From: Alligator mississippiensis
Taxonomy: Eukaryota > Chordata > Crocodylia > Alligatoridae
Assembly: GCF_030867095.1 (NCBI RefSeq)
Contig: NC_081836.1
Location: 32,252,338 to 32,316,337, forward strand
Length of the DNA stretch: 64,000 nt
Direction of reading: 5' to 3'
In this document: positions 1 to 11,499 of the stretch, piece by piece
Numbering within the stretch: position 1 is the first letter of the stretch
Layout of the letters: each line of letters opens with the position of its first letter
Notes under the pieces: model-generated
Told to the model about the DNA's origin: nothing
The model's database searches: none
Seen by the model: the letters and a program-made list of their open reading frames with translations, nothing else
Made by a program: the position numbers and the translations under genes

Positions 1-830
1 TGCTGAGAGTGGGTGGCCTGGTGGGGCTCCCAGTGGTGCAGGAGTACCCAGGAAATAGCAGGTCATTTACCACCCCGGTGAAAGGTGGGTTGGGGTGCCT
101 TAACCCCTAGCCCCCACAATACTGTGGGTACAAGGGGGCCAGGCATGGCTACGGCCACCTGAGCCCAAGGAGGGTGTAAGACCCAGCTATGAGCCCCCAC
201 CAGGGAGGGAAGCCCTGTGGCCCTGGTGAAGGGGCGGAGAAGAGGAGCCTCAGTGAGGGGGAAACCAGAAGGCTGGGAGCTCAGTATGTGTGCATGAGTG
301 TATAGAGTTGCCCTGAAAGGGCCAGGGCAAGCTTGGACCTGGCCAGGTAATTAGCTGGCCACTACCCCAGTGAGGATTGCAGGAGAAGCCCAAAAGATGG
401 TACGTCTGCCACCCAGGGATGAGCTAGATAAAGCCTTTGGCCAAAGGGGCCTGCTCCAGGAATGAGCAAGTTGATGAGTGAAAGAGACCCTGTGAGAAGG
501 GGTGGAATGTGAGAGGCCCTAGTGAGAGGAGGGCGGTATGTATGTGCATGTGTCTGAGGCCTGACAACAAGGGCTAAGCTTGGCCCATCTGTAGGTCAGG
601 AGCATTGGGTCATCTGGATGCCATCTGCGAGGCTTGGGCTGTGGTGTAGGGAAGGAACAGAGCTGCAGGTAGTGCCCCCTGGCATCGGGGCAAGAATGGG
701 CAGCCTCCCACCTAATTAACACCATAATTATGCATCATCAAGGCATGGTAGGTGAAGAGGCAGGTGGTTGGCCCAGAAGAAGTTGGGTGGGCCAATAACA
801 GACCGCCCCTGAGAAAGCCCCCTGTTACAA
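1..830. repeat. GC-rich repeat-like block, unclassified
   Basis: This block is clearly richer in G and C than the AT-rich sequence after it, and it is cut by the left edge of the window. It contains two loosely similar stretches near 245-330 and 510-600, each with a GTGAG run, a TGTGCATG-like run and an AAGCTTGG-like core. It ends with CCCTGTTACA near 823-832, the same decamer that ends the LTR-like block at 6475-7076. An LTR or the 3' end of a Gypsy-type element is possible, but no internal coding sequence or second LTR is visible. No gene is supported. Confidence 0.35.
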
Positions 831-832
831 TT

Positions 833-1346
833 TTATTTTAATTTATATATATAATATTAAATTTATATAATATATAGATACTGTACAAAATTGCCTTTGG
901 CCAAGGAGAAGGACACAGGGCTTGCAGCCACAACAGCCATGAGTTTTAGGCTTCCATTGAAGCTTAAAAAGTATATGCATTGCACCACCTCTACTAAACC
1001 TGATTTCATGACTCTTAAGTGACTGACATATCCCTTACTACTTCATGACTCTTACCATAGCAGGCAAGTAGGTATATATTCCAACCATGTTACAAGGATT
1101 AAAACTGAGATTATGTAAGGTTACTTTTAGTACAGAGAACAATGGAACATTAATCCTTTAATATGGCAAACCAATTCTTGTCCAATAGACCATAATAACC
1201 TTTCAGAAAATTATGCTAAATATTTGTGCTTTGTAAAACTGAAAAACTGGAATACTCCTTCACAAAGAACTTTAAAATCCATAGAACACTACATAAATAC
1301 AAATAATCAATAAAGCTATCAAAAATGATCCACAGATTAACTGAAG
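833..1346. other. AT-rich unique sequence
   Basis: An AT-rich simple stretch at about 833-880 is followed by ordinary AT-rich sequence. I see no exon, RNA gene or repeat that I can name here. Confidence 0.5.
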
Positions 1347-3350
1347 TTCAGGGCTGGAAGGGACCTCATGAGATCACAGACCCCCTGCTCTAGGCAGCAA
1401 AGAATGCTGGGGTCAAATAACTTCAACAAGATGTGCATCCAGTCTCCTTTTGAAGATCTGCATAGTAGGTGGCTGCACCACCCCAGCTAGGAATCTATTC
1501 CAGAGTCTGGTCACACAAACAGTAAATAAGTTTTTTCCTTATATCCAGTCTGAAACCCCCTTCTAGGAGTTTATGACCGCTACTCCTAGTTTTCCCCTGG
1601 GGCGCTTTGATGAATAGTTGTTCACCTAGCCCCTGATACTCTCTCGATATGTTTGTAAGCTGTCACCAAATCCCCCTGAAGTCTTCTCTTTTCTAGGCTG
1701 AATGTCTGTCAGCCTTTCCTCCTATGGCTTGCTCTTCAAGCCTCTAATCATATGAGTGGCTCTTTTCTGGACTCTCAAGTTTCTCCACATCCTTCCTGAA
1801 GTGTCGTGCCCAGAACTAGATGCAGTACTCCAGCTACAGCCACACCAGTGCAGAGCAGAGTGAGAGAATAACTTCTGCTTGAGATGCATTGACTGATGCA
1901 TGCCAGTGTATTGTTTGTTCTGCTAAGTGTAGCATGACACTGGTGGCTCATATTTATTTTATGGTCAATTATGACCCCCAGGTCCCTTTTGGATGTGGTG
2001 CTAGCTAGCATAGCACCACTGCACCTGTAAGCTTGTTGAGGATTTTCCTCCCCAGATGAAGCACTTTACACTTCTCAGTGTTGAACAGCATCTGGTTCTG
2101 GTCTGCCGATCTAACTGATCTCTCTAGGTCCATCTGGATCATCAGCCTACCCTGAGGCATGGCCGCACTTCCCCAAAGCTTAGTGTCATCGGTGAACTTT
2201 GCCAGTGTGCTTTTCACCCCCACATCCAGATTATTTATGCAGTTATTAAAAAGTACTTGTCCAAGTACCGAACCTGGAGGGACCCCACTGGCTACTTTCC
2301 ACCAGGTTGACACAGATCTGTCTGTTAGTACTGTCTAGGTCCAAGCCTGCAGCCAGTTTCCCACCCATCTGACCATTTAATCATTGAGCTCATAGTCTCT
2401 AGTTTTGTCTTGAGAGCCTCTTGGAACACCAAGTCAAAGGCCTTCCTTAAGTCCTAGTAAATGATGTTAACCTCATCTCCCTTATCTAGGTGGTAAGTAA
2501 CCTGGTTGTAGAAGGAGATGAAGTTAGTCAGACATGACCTACCTGCAACAAAGCCATATTGGCAATCATTCAGAATTTTGCCTTCCACTAGCTTATCACA
2601 TATGGAGTCCTTGAGAATTTTTTCAAAGATTTGTCCTGGGATAGAGGTTAGGCTGTTTGGCTTGTAGTTCCCTGGGTCCTCTCTCCTCCCATTCTTGAAG
2701 AGGGGCATAACACTGGCCCTCTTCTAGTCTTCTGGGTGCCACGAATTCTCAAAGAGGTTTGCTAGCGGTCCTGTGATGACTTTTGCTAGTTTGTTCAGCA
2801 CTCTCAGATGGAGTTCATCCAGTCCTGCTGACTTACAGATAACTAGCCTCTCTAGCTGTTCTTTTACCAGCTCTACATTGACTGTTAGTAGGTGATCATC
2901 CCTACTGTGACAATTTTGTGTCATATTTGTATTCAGCAGACCATCACTCTTAGACTGGTGGAATACAGATGGGAAGTACTTGTTCAGGAGCTCAGCTTTC
3001 TCCTTGGTATCAGTGATCAGATGTCCAGATGCATTGAGCAGTGCTCCCACATTTCCATAGGTTTCCTCCTGTTACCTACGTACCTATAGAAGGACGTCTT
3101 CTTGTCCCTGATTTCAGTTGCTAGCCTAAATTTGGTCACCACCTTTGCTTTTCTAATCTGCCCCCTACAGGTGTGAGCCAATCTTGTGTATCCCTAATTT
3201 AACTGTCACTCTCCTCTTCTTATTACTTACATAGTTTCCCCTCCCAGGTCTAGGACTAGAACCAGAGATCCCAATCCCCAGCCTATCTAGTGTATGACGG
3301 AATTTCTTTGTGTTTTCATCTTTAAAAAAAACAAAGACTACCACATGCAC
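1347..3350 (-). mobile_element. CR1 LINE fragment, degraded, minus strand
   Basis: This is a 5'-truncated CR1 non-LTR retrotransposon in reverse orientation. Its 3' end lies near 1347, where the reverse complement of the CR1 tail (CCTTCCAGCCC type) is seen. Minus-strand reading fragments follow CR1 ORF2 in order. 3050-2724 carries a KAELLNKYF-like segment and AGLDELHLRVLNKLA. 2708-2454 carries DPGNYKPNSLTSIPG, before the palm. 2313-2005 carries SGVPPGSVLG and then FTDDTKLWG, the reverse transcriptase motif C with both aspartates kept. 2011-1775 carries the post-RT SKRDLGVIIDHKINMS region. Frames change between blocks, so the copy is broken by several indels and stops. No endonuclease or ORF1 is present. 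Family assignment is strong; it is not functional. Confidence 0.88.
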
Positions 3351-3527
3351 ATAGGAAAATACATTAAGAGATAAAGGAATTAGTGAAGTGAAGTTTTCAC
3401 ATGCTTGGAAATACCAAAATGTTCATCTATTTTTGTAGGTGACAATAATATTCTTTAGTTGCATGATGATATGCTTAAAATATTTTTATTTATGAAATGG
3501 CTTTTCTTGCTATAGTAATTTAAGAGT

Positions 3528-3633
3528 AAGGTTTTAGCTGTGTTGGTCTAGAAATTATGCAAGAGGCAAGGATTTCCATGTTATGGTAATGTAAGAGTGA
3601 TACTGTCTCTCAAAGTTAGAGCTGGTCTAACTC
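3528..3633. repeat. Fragment of the GTGTTGGTCTAG repeat family
   Basis: The stretch TTTTAGCTGTGTTGGTCTAG near 3533 followed by GCAAGAGGCAAGGATT is shared in diverged form with 41464-41600 and with the left end of the fold-back element at 6013. It is a partial, old copy of a dispersed repeat whose class I cannot name with confidence. It abuts the GGG...CCC transposon that starts at 3645. Confidence 0.5.
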
Positions 3634-3782
3634 TACTACAAAGTGGGCACATCTACACCTGCTATTAATGCAATTGAATAAGCTCTGGTGCCGTTTGCAT
3701 TGGAGTTCATTGCTCCCAGGTGTGCTGTTTGCACATATGCCTGGGATTGCAGCATGTTGAGCCAGGTCATGTTGGCTACAAA

Positions 3783-4830
3783 TGTCCAACTCGGGATCCT
3801 TAAAATTCTAGTTTATTAGGCGGATTGAAACGCTGTAATCATAAACCTTGGGGCTGGTCACCACACACACACACACACGCACACACATACACACACACAC
3901 ACAGTAGCAGGCTTCAGAGTCAGGTATTCCTATCCTACAAGCGCTGGAGTCTGTCATTGAGGCTTCTTTCAGCGTGGTGTTATCTTCCAGAAGGGGGTCG
4001 CCAGCTGGTCCTTCTGGCTGGACAGGTCTGGTCGAGTTGGAGATCAAGAGGGCACCACTGAGGGTCACTTTTCACTGCCTTTTATCTGTCTCTGGCAGAC
4101 TTTGGTGACTCCCCAGTTTTCAGGTTTGCCCAATCCAGGGGTCATTGACCCTCATGGGACTTCCCCCCCCCGGTGGCTACTGGACAGCATCTGTCAGCCC
4201 CAGGGGTTGTCCGCATGTACGTGCAGGTTTGGGAGTCCATTGATGAATTTAGAATAGGGCTCTGGGAGTGGTCGATCTGGAGATATTCAGCCCAAAAGTT
4301 GCTCTCTGGCGTTGATTAACTCAGACCAGGGCTTCTAGCCCTTGATCAGTGATGTTTAGAGATTTCCCTGTTGTTACACTGTCTTCTATTGAGTTCTTCC
4401 GTTGGTTGATCTGCAGCTTCCAGGTGATAATTGCTGTCTGCTGCTACTGTGTTACACATTCAATCACATTACACATTCAATCACTGATTCACTCGCTCTT
4501 TCAGGGGCCAGCCTGATACAAGGAAGGGCAGTTTGATTCCTACCCTTGTTAACATTGTTACAATGTATAACTTACTAAAACACATTTAGTTGAAAGGTGA
4601 GGAGTATAAAATATAAGCTACAAATGCCATGGCACACAAATAGATAAAAAATACCAAACTACAAGGGGGGATACAAAATGCACACATACAAATTTTAAAA
4701 CACAAATCCTTATCTTAAAGTGAAAGAGAGAGGAAGGAAGAAAAGGTAGAAAAAGAGAAACATATCCAAAGAGGGGAGAGCAAATGCAGGCAAGAGGAAA
4801 AGGGGGCTTTCTGCTACAGTCAGAGCAGCC
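3783..4830 (-). mobile_element. Probable LTR retroelement remnant, minus strand
   Basis: On the minus strand the edge reads AATAAA (plus TTTATT at 3812-3817), then about 28 bases, then an end in GGACA at 3783. This is the polyadenylation signal, R/U5 and CA terminus order of an LTR. The block splits the transposon at 3645-5186, so it inserted later. It contains a CA microsatellite at 3862-3903. The right boundary is uncertain, and no gag, pol or env coding is visible. It may be a solo LTR or LTR plus a flank. Confidence is limited because no second LTR or clean target duplication was found. Confidence 0.4.
3862..3903. repeat. (CA)n microsatellite
   Basis: About 42 bases of alternating CA with two interruptions (GC and TA) inside the LTR-like block. 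Confidence 0.95.
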
Positions 4831-5189
4831 CTGGCTAGCAAGGGGCTCTCGGGATCAGCCTGTCAGCTTGGGGTTGCTCTGACCCAGCTCAACATCCTGC
4901 TAAGGGACTGGCTGGGGTACAAGGGCAATTCAGTGCAGCACTAGCCAGCAGGCAGCCCTCACACTGAAGCACCCTCATGCCCTAGTCAGCCTCATTAGTG
5001 TCTACATGTGCATTGCAGTGGAGTAAACAACTCTGCTATAGGATAGTACTTGTGTTTGGGAGTACTATCCTATGGTGGAGTTAATTAGTTTGCTCCACCC
5101 TAATAGCATCACATGTGTAGACAGTAACATTTTACTGTGGAGATAATTAGGCAACTCTGCAGTAAAGGTCTCATGTAGATGTGCCTAGT

Positions 5190-6000
5190 TGGTCCTATAA
5201 AAGATATCACCATAAGAAATCCTTTTCTTGCTATAAAAATTGTTTGCAAAGGGGACTGGATGAACAACCCTGGAGAGCCAGTACCTCTAATAGTCTATAA
5301 TTCAGGTACAGTATTGGGACTGTGTAGAGTCCTTGGTATCACAGGGCATACCTTTCAAAAAACAAATCATGGATAGTGTATATAGATTTCTGTTTATAAA
5401 ATATTAACAACAATCAACTATCTTAAAAGTCAGGATGTTTTGCACAGGTCACAGAAGCAAATAAAGCTACACTAAATTCTTCCACACGAGAAACTTGAAC
5501 TCCCGTTACAGAATTTCACAAACTCTTCCCCCCTTCTTTCAACCCCCAATAGCTATCAATGATGCCCTTCGATCTTCAAGTGATACACACTGAAAAAGAG
5601 CTAGTCTAGGAAATCAATGTGGGTGATCTTGACCTCACACCTCAATCAGAGGAACTATGCTGAATGTACAATGTGATTTTACTAAAGAGCCCTCAGATGC
5701 TAATATAATTTGGCCATTAGTGATCTTTGCTGGATATGAATTTGTGGCCTAGCAATAAAAAGATTCATGTCCCCAACTTTTCAGTTTAACTACTGATTTT
5801 TGACAGGTCATGCACAATTTATGAGCTTGTCTTTTTATCTTTTGCAATTGATTTATGAATCAAGGGTTTAACTGAAATAGCGTAATCCAGGAAATCAGTA
5901 AATTATAATTCCTTTTAATGAATTTACACCCATTTCTCATATATATTCACTAGATGAGGGAAAATACATGACCACACTAGATAAAAATATTAGATTATAA
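5190..6000. other. AT-rich unique sequence
   Basis: Ordinary AT-rich sequence. No open frame of note, splice-site pair or repeat signature was recognised. Confidence 0.45.
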
Positions 6001-6012
6001 TAGACATTTTAG

Positions 6013-6429
6013 GTATCCAGGTTGTAGCCATGTTGGTCTAGGGGAAAAAGGCAAATCAGTACTCGTAGCAAAGATGATATCTTTTATTAGACCAACAAGA
6101 TTTTGGCAAAAAAATGTCTTTAATTGCAAGCTTTTGGGCACAAACACTCTTTATCAGGCCTTGGAGAAAAGATTGTAAGAGTTCTCCTGGGTAGAAATGA
6201 AAGTTCATATTTCATAGGATTTCACAGAGGAGTCAAGAGATGGAATACTCCTCTGGGCAGTTACTTCATAGCTAGTATGAAGCCTCTCACCTCCTGTGAG
6301 AATTTATACTATCTTTTCTCCAATGCCTGATGAAGGGTGTTTGTGCCCAAAAGCTTGCAATTAAAGATTTTTTTTTTTGCAAACATTTTGTTGATCTAAT
6401 AATATATATCATCTCTACTATGAGTCCAG
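6013..6429. mobile_element. Fold-back element with 12-bp flanking direct repeats
   Basis: Two arms of about 98 bases (6073-6170 and 6314-6413) are inverted copies of each other, sharing TTAATTGCAAGCTTTTGGGC and GCAAACA/GACCAAC-type motifs. A spacer of about 143 bases separates them. The left arm is preceded by a further 60 bases (GTAGCCATGTTGGTCTAG) that the right arm lacks. The element is flanked by TAGACATTTTAG at 6001-6012 and 6430-6441, a 12-bp direct repeat. A duplication that long fits target-primed retrotransposition better than a cut-and-paste transposon, and an inverted internal duplication could come from twin priming. The repeat family occurs elsewhere in the window (3528, 41464, 50705). 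No coding sequence. Confidence 0.7.
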
Positions 6430-6474
6430 TAGACATTTTAGTAACTTTTATAGGCTGCTATGGGCAGGGTCTGG

Positions 6475-7076
6475 GCAGATCACAGCAGGGCATGTTTGGT
6501 TAAGCTAGTTGAGCTGAACAGTTTTTCTTTTGCTGCTGGCTTTGGCCAAGGACCCACTGTTCAGGGCCCTTGCCCCTGCTGCAGCCAGGCTAGTAGATAA
6601 TACCCAGAAGCCACCAAGGCTCGTTAGTGATGCAAAACAAGCAAATAAAGTTAAACAAGTAAGTTAGCACTTAGCTGTCTTCCAGTGATTCTTCCAGGCT
6701 TTACCTTCTGGTTGCCTCTTATCTTTAAGAGGCTCTGCAGAGCAAATGATTAAGCAAACAAACAAAGAGCCCTGCTCCTGGTGGCTGCTTAACCCCTGGT
6801 AACTCCAGGCAGCCTGCTCCCTGGCCAGGTGAGGGCCCTTGAGGCTGTTTTCAGTGTCTTTTATCCTTCCCACTCTGGGCTCACCTAGCTAACCCTCTCT
6901 TACTCCCCGCACCTGTGTCAGCTCCCTTGCTGAGGGACTCACTGCATTCCCATGACCTGGTTCCCCAGCCTCTGGTCAGTTCTTCCAGGTCTGTGGTAGA
7001 TGTGCAGAGGTGCTTCTGGGATGTAGGCCTGTTCAGACTCCCCCGAACCCCTAGTAACAGGGCAGGGCCCTGTTAC
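6475..7076 (-). mobile_element. Gypsy-like LTR (solo), minus strand
   Basis: Read on the minus strand, the block starts TGTAACAGGG (7076 downward) and has a TATA-like GGATAAAAGAC at about 6866-6856, roughly 210 bases in. The overall GC-rich style matches LTRs of vertebrate Ty3/Gypsy elements. The 3' limit near 6475 is approximate. No primer-binding site followed by gag is present next to it, so it looks like a solo LTR. No canonical AATAAA is visible in this orientation, which lowers confidence. Confidence 0.45.
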
Positions 7077-7079
7077 ACT

Positions 7080-8910
7080 TGGGACAAAAAATCTTTTGCA
7101 GATATTGGGGCTCTCTCCTCTTCAAACAAACGAACAAAAACACATTGTAATACTTTTTTATTTATTTACAGTATATTAGACACTATTATTCAGCCTGAAT
7201 ATCCATCTGGAGCAATGTGGATTAATAACCAAATATTCTGGAAAATATTTCATTATTTCCAGGAAATTTTTCTCACTGTCTTGACTAAACAATAGCTTTT
7301 CTGTTGATAAAACTGTTTTAATCCCTTCACTGTTGTCAAACATAGAATCAAGTATCGTGTTTGGGAAGAGGTTGCCAATTGTGTTAGTCCGCACTCCAGG
7401 ACTTGCTATATTCAATTCTGGAATAGTGCCAAAACCACACTGCTAGACTCAGGGGCACGCCATAATTTTAAAAACTAATATTTAATCAACTACAAGGGCG
7501 ATATAGAAAGTAATGCCTTGAACCACTGGCAATCTAGCAGTTTTCACCCAAGATGTTGTCACCCAAGATGTCTATGTTTATACTTGGGTAATTTAAAAAA
7601 AAAATTATTGGAACTTCAAATTTGGCACATATATGAATCAGTATACACTACAGAATCATAAATTAGCTCTCTACAAAATAAAGACTCAAAGGAGGAAAAT
7701 TGAGCTGAAATGAAAGATATGGTGGATGCCTATTCTCTCAGAGAACCCAAAAAATTGTAGTAGTAAAACTGGAAGAGAGCACTTCTAATGCCTAAGTAAA
7801 TGGATATAAAATGGAAAGGTTAGTCAAGAACAAAACAGCATAATTAAAAAAAAATTATATTTGAAGACATGGAAAAACCTGTCAATCCTTTCATCCCTCT
7901 AGACACTTTTACAGCAATACAAGATTGAAGGAAAACCTTCAGAAATTCAGACTCAGAGGACCATGTAACCCAGATATTATATTAACATCAAAGCACCGAG
8001 TGCATCCTAGAAGCCCTTCTAAAATTATTTAAGCAATTCAGATATTTCCCTCAGATGGATTAATTAGCCCAATAGGAAAAAGGGGTAAGCTTTCAACCCA
8101 CACCACTAGCAGGACACCTGTATTAATGATGACAGTAGCAGAAAATATCTTGTGTATCATCCTGAACATTTTTTCAACATTATGCAAGCTAAATTGTATT
8201 CCTCCCTAAGAAATGAATTATCTGACCACATCTTTGTAATTTAATTATATAATATCTTTTACAGTGCTTTATAAAGGATGTCAGAATCATTACCTATACT
8301 TTATTAATGTGGAAACAAGAGCAAAGAGGGAGGAGCACATCTTGTCCAGGGCTAATGGCAACCCAATAGCAGAGCTCAGAGTGGATGGAGGTTTCCAGAG
8401 TTCCAGTTTGGTTTCCTGCTGAACGTTCATCAAAAACAAAAACATTTTAGTGTTTTCCTACTTCATATTTTAAAACACTTCTGAATTAATCTGTCACCAA
8501 AATACAGGTAGCTCCAAAATGGAAAAGGTGCAAAGATATGACAATACTTAATCTATCGGCCACTCTGCTAGTGTAAGATGATAATAATAGCCAAGGTCAT
8601 TGTACAAAAAAGGGCAATAAAACCAGGTTGATCCTTTTCACTGGCAATGGCCAATTAGACATATTGGAAAAAATTCCAATTCCAGGATTTGCAAAATAGT
8701 TTAGATATAAAACACTTGTCATATGTTGTTGACCTGATCATCCAGGCATCTCTTCAACAATAGTTCAAAGCAATTTTAACATGTACTAGAAACCTATTAC
8801 AGAACATGGGTTTCATAAGTCAACATAGAAAGGGAAGTGGGGACTGGAAAAGCCATTATGTCTTTTAATAATAGTAACCTGTTAGAGAATGAGAACAGAC
8901 TAAAGTTTTA
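7080..8910. other. AT-rich unique sequence
   Basis: Long AT-rich stretch with short open frames only. One 126-codon frame starts in the LTR block and runs out to 7295; it has no recognisable domain and AT-rich codons in its second half, so it is taken as chance. No gene is supported. Confidence 0.45.
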
Positions 8911-8919
8911 TTACAGAGA

Positions 8920-9290
8920 TATGGAAACTGGGTGTATCCTGTATGGGCAAATTGCAGGTGGAGAGAGAAGAGTAAGGTACCTGAAATTGCACATCAAAGA
9001 TGACTGCAAGCAGGACATGAAGGCTTTTGGAATTGATTCAAACCTTTGGGAGGCTTTAGCAAGAGACAGGACAAAGTGGTGCTCCCTTCTCAATCATGCA
9101 GTCCAGTATCACAACGAGAAATGGTTACTTGAATTACATCATAAATGTGACTGAAAGAAACAGCCTGTCAATACAGTAGCCCCTAATGCCATGCACATCT
9201 GTGACCACTGTGGCAGGACCTGCTAGTCTAACACTAGCCTTTACAGCCACAAGAGAAAATGCACCAACAGTCAGTAGAATAGCTTAAATA
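8920..9290 (+). pseudogene. 3' tail of a non-LTR retrotransposon ORF (post-RT region plus C2H2 finger)
   Basis: The frame at 8837-9154 contains ILYGQIAGGERR, then KDDCKQDMKAFGID, then SNLWEALARDRTKW. This is the region after the reverse transcriptase in a group of metazoan non-LTR retrotransposons (pattern LYGEL...GKR, YKD..K.DLK..., WE.LA.DR..WR). After a stop and a shift, 9192-9266 reads MHICDHCGRTC, stop, SNTSLYSHKRKC. Its Cys-x2-Cys and His-x4-Cys spacing matches the zinc finger that closes such proteins. Two stops interrupt the tail. This differs from CR1 and so represents a second LINE lineage. The reverse transcriptase core was not found upstream, so the copy is 5' truncated. Clade not named: Rex1/Babar, L2 or Jockey-like groups are possible. 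Confidence 0.65.
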
Positions 9291-9327
9291 TCCACCATCA
9301 ATGATCCTCAGAATAAGCACATTAGGA

Positions 9328-9735
9328 CAGGGGTGTCAAAATTTCCTACACCCCAGGCTAGATATGGACCATGGGGCTCGATGCAGACTGGGCGTGAAGC
9401 AGTGGCAACTCCAGCTCTGGCCCAGACCCTGGGGCTGAGGGCCTGGGGAGTGTGACTGTAGTAGCTGCCACAAGGGAAGCTGGGCCTATGGCTGAGGAGC
9501 TAGGGCCACTGCAATGGTGACAGGCAAAGGAGCTGGAGGGTAACTGAGGCTGTATCAGTCCTCACTCACGGTCTTGCCACTGACTGCTCTGCCCACTGGG
9601 ACCCAGCAGCCTCAGATTCTGCAGCAGACCATTCATTCCCCACAACTTCTGGTGGCCCACTGGTAGCCTGGTGGGCTGGACTGAGTGCCTCCATAGTCTG
9701 GATCCAGCTCACAGGCAGTATGTTTGACCACCCTG
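9328..9735. mobile_element. hAT-type non-autonomous element, 408 bp
   Basis: The element begins CAGGGGTGTCAAA and ends TTTGACCACCCTG, imperfect terminal inverted repeats of the hAT type. It is flanked by a perfect 8-bp target duplication, CATTAGGA, at 9320-9327 and 9736-9743. The interior is GC-rich and non-coding. The exact duplication suggests a fairly recent insertion compared with the other elements here. Confidence 0.9.
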
Positions 9736-9743
9736 CATTAGGA

Positions 9744-11490
9744 TGTTTCAGATTGGCTATGAAAATATTAAAACATAAACTTCATGGTTGTTCTTCACCT
9801 TAAAAAAAAATTAATATAATTTTCAAATAACATTACTGCTAAATCTACATAGTACAATAATTCAACTAATTTTACTATATAGGTGTGAAATCTAGTCAGT
9901 TACATCCGTAAGACAAACCCCAAGAAAAGTCTCCCATTCTTTTCCTAAACAGAACCACAATCAAGAAACAACAGCTACAGAGCAGAAATGGGTCAGTGCG
10001 TTCCCTGAATCAGTATATCAAAAAGACCATTCAACAGTTCAGTTTCTGGTGCCATCTCAGGCAAAGCTGCAAATACTCCCTCCTCCACAAAGCACTAGAG
10101 GATGAAAAATTAAAGCCAACTGAAAACACGGTCCACTCCAAAATATCATTATTACCCAGAATCAACAACTCTAACCTTCTGAGCAGTGAGGAAGACAATA
10201 CTACCCAAAAGCAAAATATTGCTTAAGCTACTAGGCCAACACATCAAAAAACATTATACAAGTTAATGAGCAAACCAAAAAATAAACACACTAGAATGGT
10301 ACAGAATTCAACAGAAAATTGTCTCAGCAGTATTACTCAAGGCATATTAAATTAAATGGAATATGATAAAATTACATTTTTAAATGTGGCTTTCTAGTGA
10401 CTGTAAGCTACCGGAACTATATGGTAGGGTGTCCAGAAACTAAGTTTTCTAAGGGGAGAAGTGTCACTAAAATTGTTATTAATAAGAAACTTTATTTCAT
10501 AAATAAGAGATGGTGGAAATTTCATTAGCGAAGAAAAAAAAAACAAAAACCCAGGTGAGCTAATTTAAAGTTAGTCCACAAAGCCAGAAGTTGGAAATAA
10601 CTTTTCCTAAAATTGCTAGACTCATTTGCTCCTTACTTTTCTAGCACCTAGGAATTTCAGCTTTTTAGAGATCTAGTGTGTAAAAACTTATACAAAAATT
10701 TCCCAAAGTGACTAGTGATTTTAACAGGAGCACAACTGAGGAGAGGAGGAATAGGGGGGAGCCTAGTTACTACCCTGTGGGCCACAAAAATAGCTGCCAC
10801 CATTTTCATGGTGGCAGTGTGTGCTGCCCCATGTGATTGGACAATTCCAGCATGGAGCTGCCCAACTACATCTGTGCATTTTGCATGTCCAGACTGAGAC
10901 ACCTTGAAATGGCCTGGTTTTCAAAGAAAGCTAAATAGCTACTCTCTTGAAAAAAAATCAGGATCCTTCAAGGTGTCTCAAGGTTGTCAAATTCAGCTAT
11001 GGGCCTTAACTCCGAGTTGAAACCACCATCTTGAGCAGTGATTCACAATTTTTTTGAGTCGCATACCCACTTTTAAGCTTGTTATTGTTGTGGACTCCTA
11101 TGATTCTACATTATGGATAATTCAGAAAAAAACCCTTCAGCTACACTATATATAATTGTTCATAATGTAGAATCTTCAACAAAATATCTTCAACAGTCTA
11201 TGAGAGATCTTAGAACAGCTTTTTTGTCTTTCTTCCTTTTACTCCCTTTATACTTCCCTTTTCCCTTCTGCTGTCCCGTTCCTTCTTTTTTTAACCCTTT
11301 TGAAGTTTGCCCAGTTTAAAAAAATAGTCACCTAATCCCCTTCCTTTTCTATCTGTTTGGCATAATAAAGTGAGTACGGTAGGAAGTTTAGTTCCTGTCT
11401 CCCTGCTGGTGTCATTATAAAGTTTCTATGTCTTGACTTAAATTTGAAAAATCAAAGTACCATCTTTCCCTTACTTTCCTTACTTCTTTC
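9744..11490. other. AT-rich unique sequence with one old hAT-like fragment
   Basis: Mostly unclassified AT-rich sequence. Near 11035, CAGTGATTCACAATTTTT resembles the terminal repeat of hAT elements of the CAGTGGTTCTCAACC group (see 20608), but no second end was found. Reading frames at 9996 and 10715 are short and carry no domain. Confidence 0.4.
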
Positions 11491-11499
11491 ATTTCAGAC

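Larger units (their letters stand above)
3645..5186. mobile_element. GGG...CCC short DNA transposon, interrupted
   Basis: The left end reads GGGCACATCTACACCTG and the right end, reverse complemented, AGGCACATCTACATGAG. The two ends therefore form terminal inverted repeats. They are flanked by the direct repeat AGT (3642-3644 and 5187-5189). The body is shared with the copy at 30055-30503, including the AACCCAGCTCAACATG-like and GAAGCACCCTCATGCCC stretches seen here at 4878-4984. The transposon is about 0.5 kb long without the LTR-like block (about 3783-4830) sitting inside it. It has no coding capacity. The 3-bp target duplication points to a superfamily such as PIF/Harbinger or Zator; this is inference. 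Confidence 0.65.

Noticed and set aside
3808..4068. 86-codon minus frame in the LTR-like block
   Set aside because: Much of it is a Cys-Val run produced by the CA microsatellite; no retroviral domain is visible.
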